From positions 1-55,567 of the forward strand of contig CACKXA010000004.1 of assembly GCA_902604055.1 (NCBI GenBank): 55,567 nt of DNA, given 5' to 3'. Under the pieces are notes generated by a model. The model did not search any database, had not been told where the DNA came from, and worked only from the letters and a program-made list of their open reading frames with translations. Source of the DNA: an uncultured Pelagibacteraceae bacterium (GTDB lineage Bacteria > Pseudomonadota > Alphaproteobacteria > Pelagibacterales > Pelagibacteraceae). Below, in pieces: positions 53,663 through 55,567 of this stretch (the stretch's first letter is position 1; every line of letters starts with the position of its first letter). The position numbers and the translations under genes were made by a program.

Positions 53663-55086
53663 ATTAATGTAATTATGAGAGGAACAATAATTGAAATTAA
53701 GAAAGAAATAAATAACAAATTTCCAGTAATTAAAGGGTGAAATAATTCTTTTGATATCAAATTTCCTACTAGAATACTTGTTTGAAAATTCATACTTGGA
53801 AAAAAAAGTAAACCACTTAACAAACCAGCAACTATAGTTAAATAAGCCAATTTAGAGTTTATCTTTTTGTTAAAAAAACCATGAAAAATCGTAATCACAG
53901 CTGCACAACAAAACAAATCGGCCAATAAAAATAAATATAAGATACTATATCCTCTTGAGGCTAAGATAAAAACTATAAAGCTTAGAAATAGTATTATCAA
54001 ACTTGCTTTACTTTTAACTTCCTTGCCAGTTAAAGTTTTATTTATAACATTACCATCAACGATTAATAAGCTAGAGATTGCATTAATTAATGTATCTATA
54101 GTACTTAGTGTTAAAGACATGGCTAAAACCAAAATACTGATAATCAAAACTAAATTTTTATTTGCAAGTATTAAATCAAAAAATGCCAAATCGGGTATTA
54201 CTTCTTTGTTTAGAGAATATGATAATAGGCCTGTGTAACCCATCCAAAAAACTATAAAAAAAATAATTATTGAAGAATAAATTAGACTTGTTCTTAGAAT
54301 AAAATCATTTTTTGCTGAAAATACTCTTTGCCAATTTCCCTGATGAAAAAGATTAGTTGCAGCTACAGCAATAAAAAAAGTTATTCCAGCTGTATAGTTT
54401 GGTAGATATCTTTTATCAATCAAGTTAGGTGAATTTTTTTTGATTATATCGAAACTTGAATAATTTAAGTTACTCAAAATTATAACTAGTGTAGCTATGA
54501 TAATAAGTAAAATAAAACAAAATTGATATTTATCAGTTATTATTGAAAGTTTAAATCCTCCTTTTAAAATATATAGTAAACAAATAATCAAAGTTAATCC
54601 TGCTGTAATCCAAAGAGGAACTCCAGATATAAAGTTTAATAATGAGGCAATTGCGGTTACTTCTGCAATTAAAAATATTGTCAAATAAAATAGCATTAAA
54701 AATAGACATATTTTTAATATTTTTAAACCAAATCTTTTTTTTATAAACTCTGTAAGAGATAATCCTTTACTAAATTCTTTTCTTATTTTTGGTCCAAAGT
54801 TATATAAAAACATCATTGGAGCTGCTGTTCCTAATGAATATCCAATTATAGCTCCTATTCCACCCCAGGTTGCTGCCGATGCGGGCCCAAATAATATCCA
54901 GGCACCTAAGGCCGATGCAACTAGACTGGCAGTTAATGAAAATACATTTTCATCTCTTTCGCCAACAATATAGTTTTTTTTATTTAAGATTTTTTTTGAG
55001 TTAAAATATCCTAACCCAATGAAAAATAAACCTACTATAACCGTTACTATTAATGATGTTTGTATCGATATGTATGTTTTTTCCAT
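53635..55086 (-). CDS. thiV: Sodium:solute symporter, ThiV-like (thiamine-precursor uptake candidate)
   Basis: A 483-residue SSS-family symporter with about 13 membrane helices. 'SLVASALGAWILFGPASAATWGGIGAIIGY' blocks, 'GGFKLSIITDKYQF' and 'AVAATNLFHQGNWQRVFSAKN' fit the family. The TPP riboswitch directly upstream ties it to thiamine. In SAR11 the homologous gene, thiV, is proposed to import the pyrimidine precursor HMP. Start at 55086, with AAGGGA (55090-55095) just upstream. Overlaps rarD by 28 bases. Confidence 0.88.
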   Translation of the reverse strand: MEKTYISIQTSLIVTVIVGLFFIGLGYFNSKKILNKKNYIVGERDENVFSLTASLVASALGAWILFGPASAATWGGIGAIIGYSLGTAAPMMFLYNFGPKIRKEFSKGLSLTEFIKKRFGLKILKICLFLMLFYLTIFLIAEVTAIASLLNFISGVPLWITAGLTLIICLLYILKGGFKLSIITDKYQFCFILLIIIATLVIILSNLNYSSFDIIKKNSPNLIDKRYLPNYTAGITFFIAVAATNLFHQGNWQRVFSAKNDFILRTSLIYSSIIIFFIVFWMGYTGLLSYSLNKEVIPDLAFFDLILANKNLVLIISILVLAMSLTLSTIDTLINAISSLLIVDGNVINKTLTGKEVKSKASLIILFLSFIVFILASRGYSILYLFLLADLFCCAAVITIFHGFFNKKINSKLAYLTIVAGLLSGLLFFPSMNFQTSILVGNLISKELFHPLITGNLLFISFLISIIVPLIITLIYSLRNSFR

Positions 55087-55150
55087 AGTTCCCTTACTGA
55101 ATTACCGGTCAGGTTCGTCGGGTTTAATCTCAGTCCTAAAGACACCCCGT
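55087..55150 (-). promoter_or_regulatory. TPP riboswitch (THI element) controlling thiV
   Basis: On the minus strand the conserved TPP aptamer pieces are in order: ACGGGGTGTC (55141-55150), CTGAGA (55128-55133), ACCC, ACCTGA (55109-55114), a CTGA/TCAG hairpin and finally AAGGGA (55090-55095). GGGT pairs with ACCC in P2. The last conserved element is also the likely Shine-Dalgarno site, ending three bases before the ATG. Ligand binding should therefore directly hide the ribosome-binding site, switching thiV off at the level of translation when TPP is plentiful. Confidence 0.93.
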
Positions 55151-55158
55151 TTTTACAC

Positions 55159-55567
55159 TTATACATTTATTTTAGGCAAAAAGTCAAATGAAGCTGTGTC
55201 TATTTTTGATGAATGTTCTCTTCTCATCTTCCAACTTTTGTTAATTCCTGCTTGGGCTATACTAATGGCATTTCTTCCATATTTGGCATTTGTAAAATCT
55301 ATCGCCTTCATTAATGTTTGAGACTTATTTTCCATAATTGGTGCAAATAAATTAAATTCTTTTTCACTTTGTTCTTTTAATTTAGATAAGACAATTCCGG
55401 CTTTTTGATAAAAATATCCATATTTGTATATCTTTTTCAATCCATTAATTGAAACTTTTACTAATTCTAGACTATTATCTGTTGCTATCGGAAGGTCTAT
55501 AGTAATAGAATTTGAGTAATATTTTCTATTTTTATCAAATGGACTTGTTCTAATAAATACGGTTATT
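55159..55567 (-). CDS. umuC: DNA polymerase V catalytic subunit UmuC, C-terminal part
   Basis: The frame is open to the window edge, giving about 135 C-terminal residues. 'RTSPFDKNRKYYSNS' and 'LPIATDNSLELV' are UmuC blocks, 'GYFYQKAGIVLSKL' is the Y-family little-finger signature, and 'FTNAKYGRNAISIAQAG' and 'WKMRREHSS' complete the end. UmuC with UmuD' forms the error-prone translesion polymerase V of the SOS response. umuD and a LexA box lie outside. The stop is 72 bases before the thiV start, just ahead of the riboswitch. Confidence 0.92.
   Translation of the reverse strand, partial: ITVFIRTSPFDKNRKYYSNSITIDLPIATDNSLELVKVSINGLKKIYKYGYFYQKAGIVLSKLKEQSEKEFNLFAPIMENKSQTLMKAIDFTNAKYGRNAISIAQAGINKSWKMRREHSSKIDTASFDFLPKINV

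Noticed and set aside
1-55567. CRISPR array, rRNA operon or insertion sequence
   Set aside because: No regularly spaced repeats, no 16S/23S signatures and no transposase reading frame were seen.

Overview
This window looks like the chromosome of a streamlined, very AT-rich marine alphaproteobacterium, most likely of the SAR11 / Pelagibacterales type. The evidence is a dmdA product that reads like Pelagibacter DMSP demethylase, a SSS-family symporter gene (thiV type) directly behind a TPP riboswitch, alphaproteobacterial operons (ribD-ribE-ribB-ribH-nusB, hom-glpX-recJ, rnc-recO, rplM-rpsI, plsX-ihfA-merR), and extreme compaction: overlapping stops, overlapping starts and a protein gene ending inside a tRNA. 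Nothing was computed; all calls come from reading motifs and gene order.

Region 1 (1-9268, + strand): one co-directional run of eleven genes with gaps of about -4 to +22 bases. It starts with the 3' end of a FadN-like beta-oxidation enzyme. Then come an acyl-CoA dehydrogenase (DmdC-like), an acyl-CoA ligase (DmdB-like), an OsmC-like protein, a crotonase-fold protein without the usual catalytic glutamates, an alpha/beta hydrolase and dmdA. An NDUFS4-like complex I protein, a short SbmA/BacA-like transporter and an AEC permease close the run. It reads as DMSP demethylation plus 3-methylmercaptopropionate breakdown, with the late steps done by non-canonical proteins.

Region 2 (9269-22424): an accessory region. 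A 385-base non-coding stretch with a palindrome precedes a short ogt gene bracketed by a 30-bp inverted repeat (26/30). Next are a cupin-like gene, a tyrosine recombinase, and an 8-kb surface-glycan island on the minus strand. The island holds an FkbM methyltransferase, three glycosyltransferases (one a two-domain fusion), GDP-mannose 4,6-dehydratase, a DegT-family enzyme with His at the PLP-lysine position, and an SDR. GMD, the His-type DegT enzyme and the SDR suggest a 3,6-dideoxyhexose (colitose-like) sugar. A GIY-YIG protein and an aldehyde dehydrogenase follow. After them lies a 1.3-kb insert between a decayed tRNA-Glu 3' fragment and the intact tRNA-Glu; its only sizeable gene encodes an unknown exported protein.

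Region 3 (22425-50360): dense housekeeping genes, mostly on the minus strand. They cover DNA repair (recJ, recO), amino acids (hom, argC, dapA, glyA), ribosomal proteins (L13, S9, L33, L32), heme A and heme synthesis, phospholipid start (plsX), IhfA and MerR, cytochrome bc1 assembly and BamE, a K+-independent H+-pyrophosphatase, riboflavin synthesis with a degenerate RibA half, nrdR, rnc, lepB, acpS, pdxJ, pyrE, a shortened RelA/SpoT, folK and smpB.

Region 4 (50392-55567): a lytic transglycosylase abutting tRNA-Ser(GCU), a RarD-like permease, thiV with its TPP riboswitch, and the C-terminal end of umuC running off the window.

The strongest leads are the modified DMSP operon, the dideoxysugar island, the inverted repeat around ogt beside a recombinase, the tRNA-Glu-bounded insert, and the TPP riboswitch that contains the thiV ribosome-binding site.
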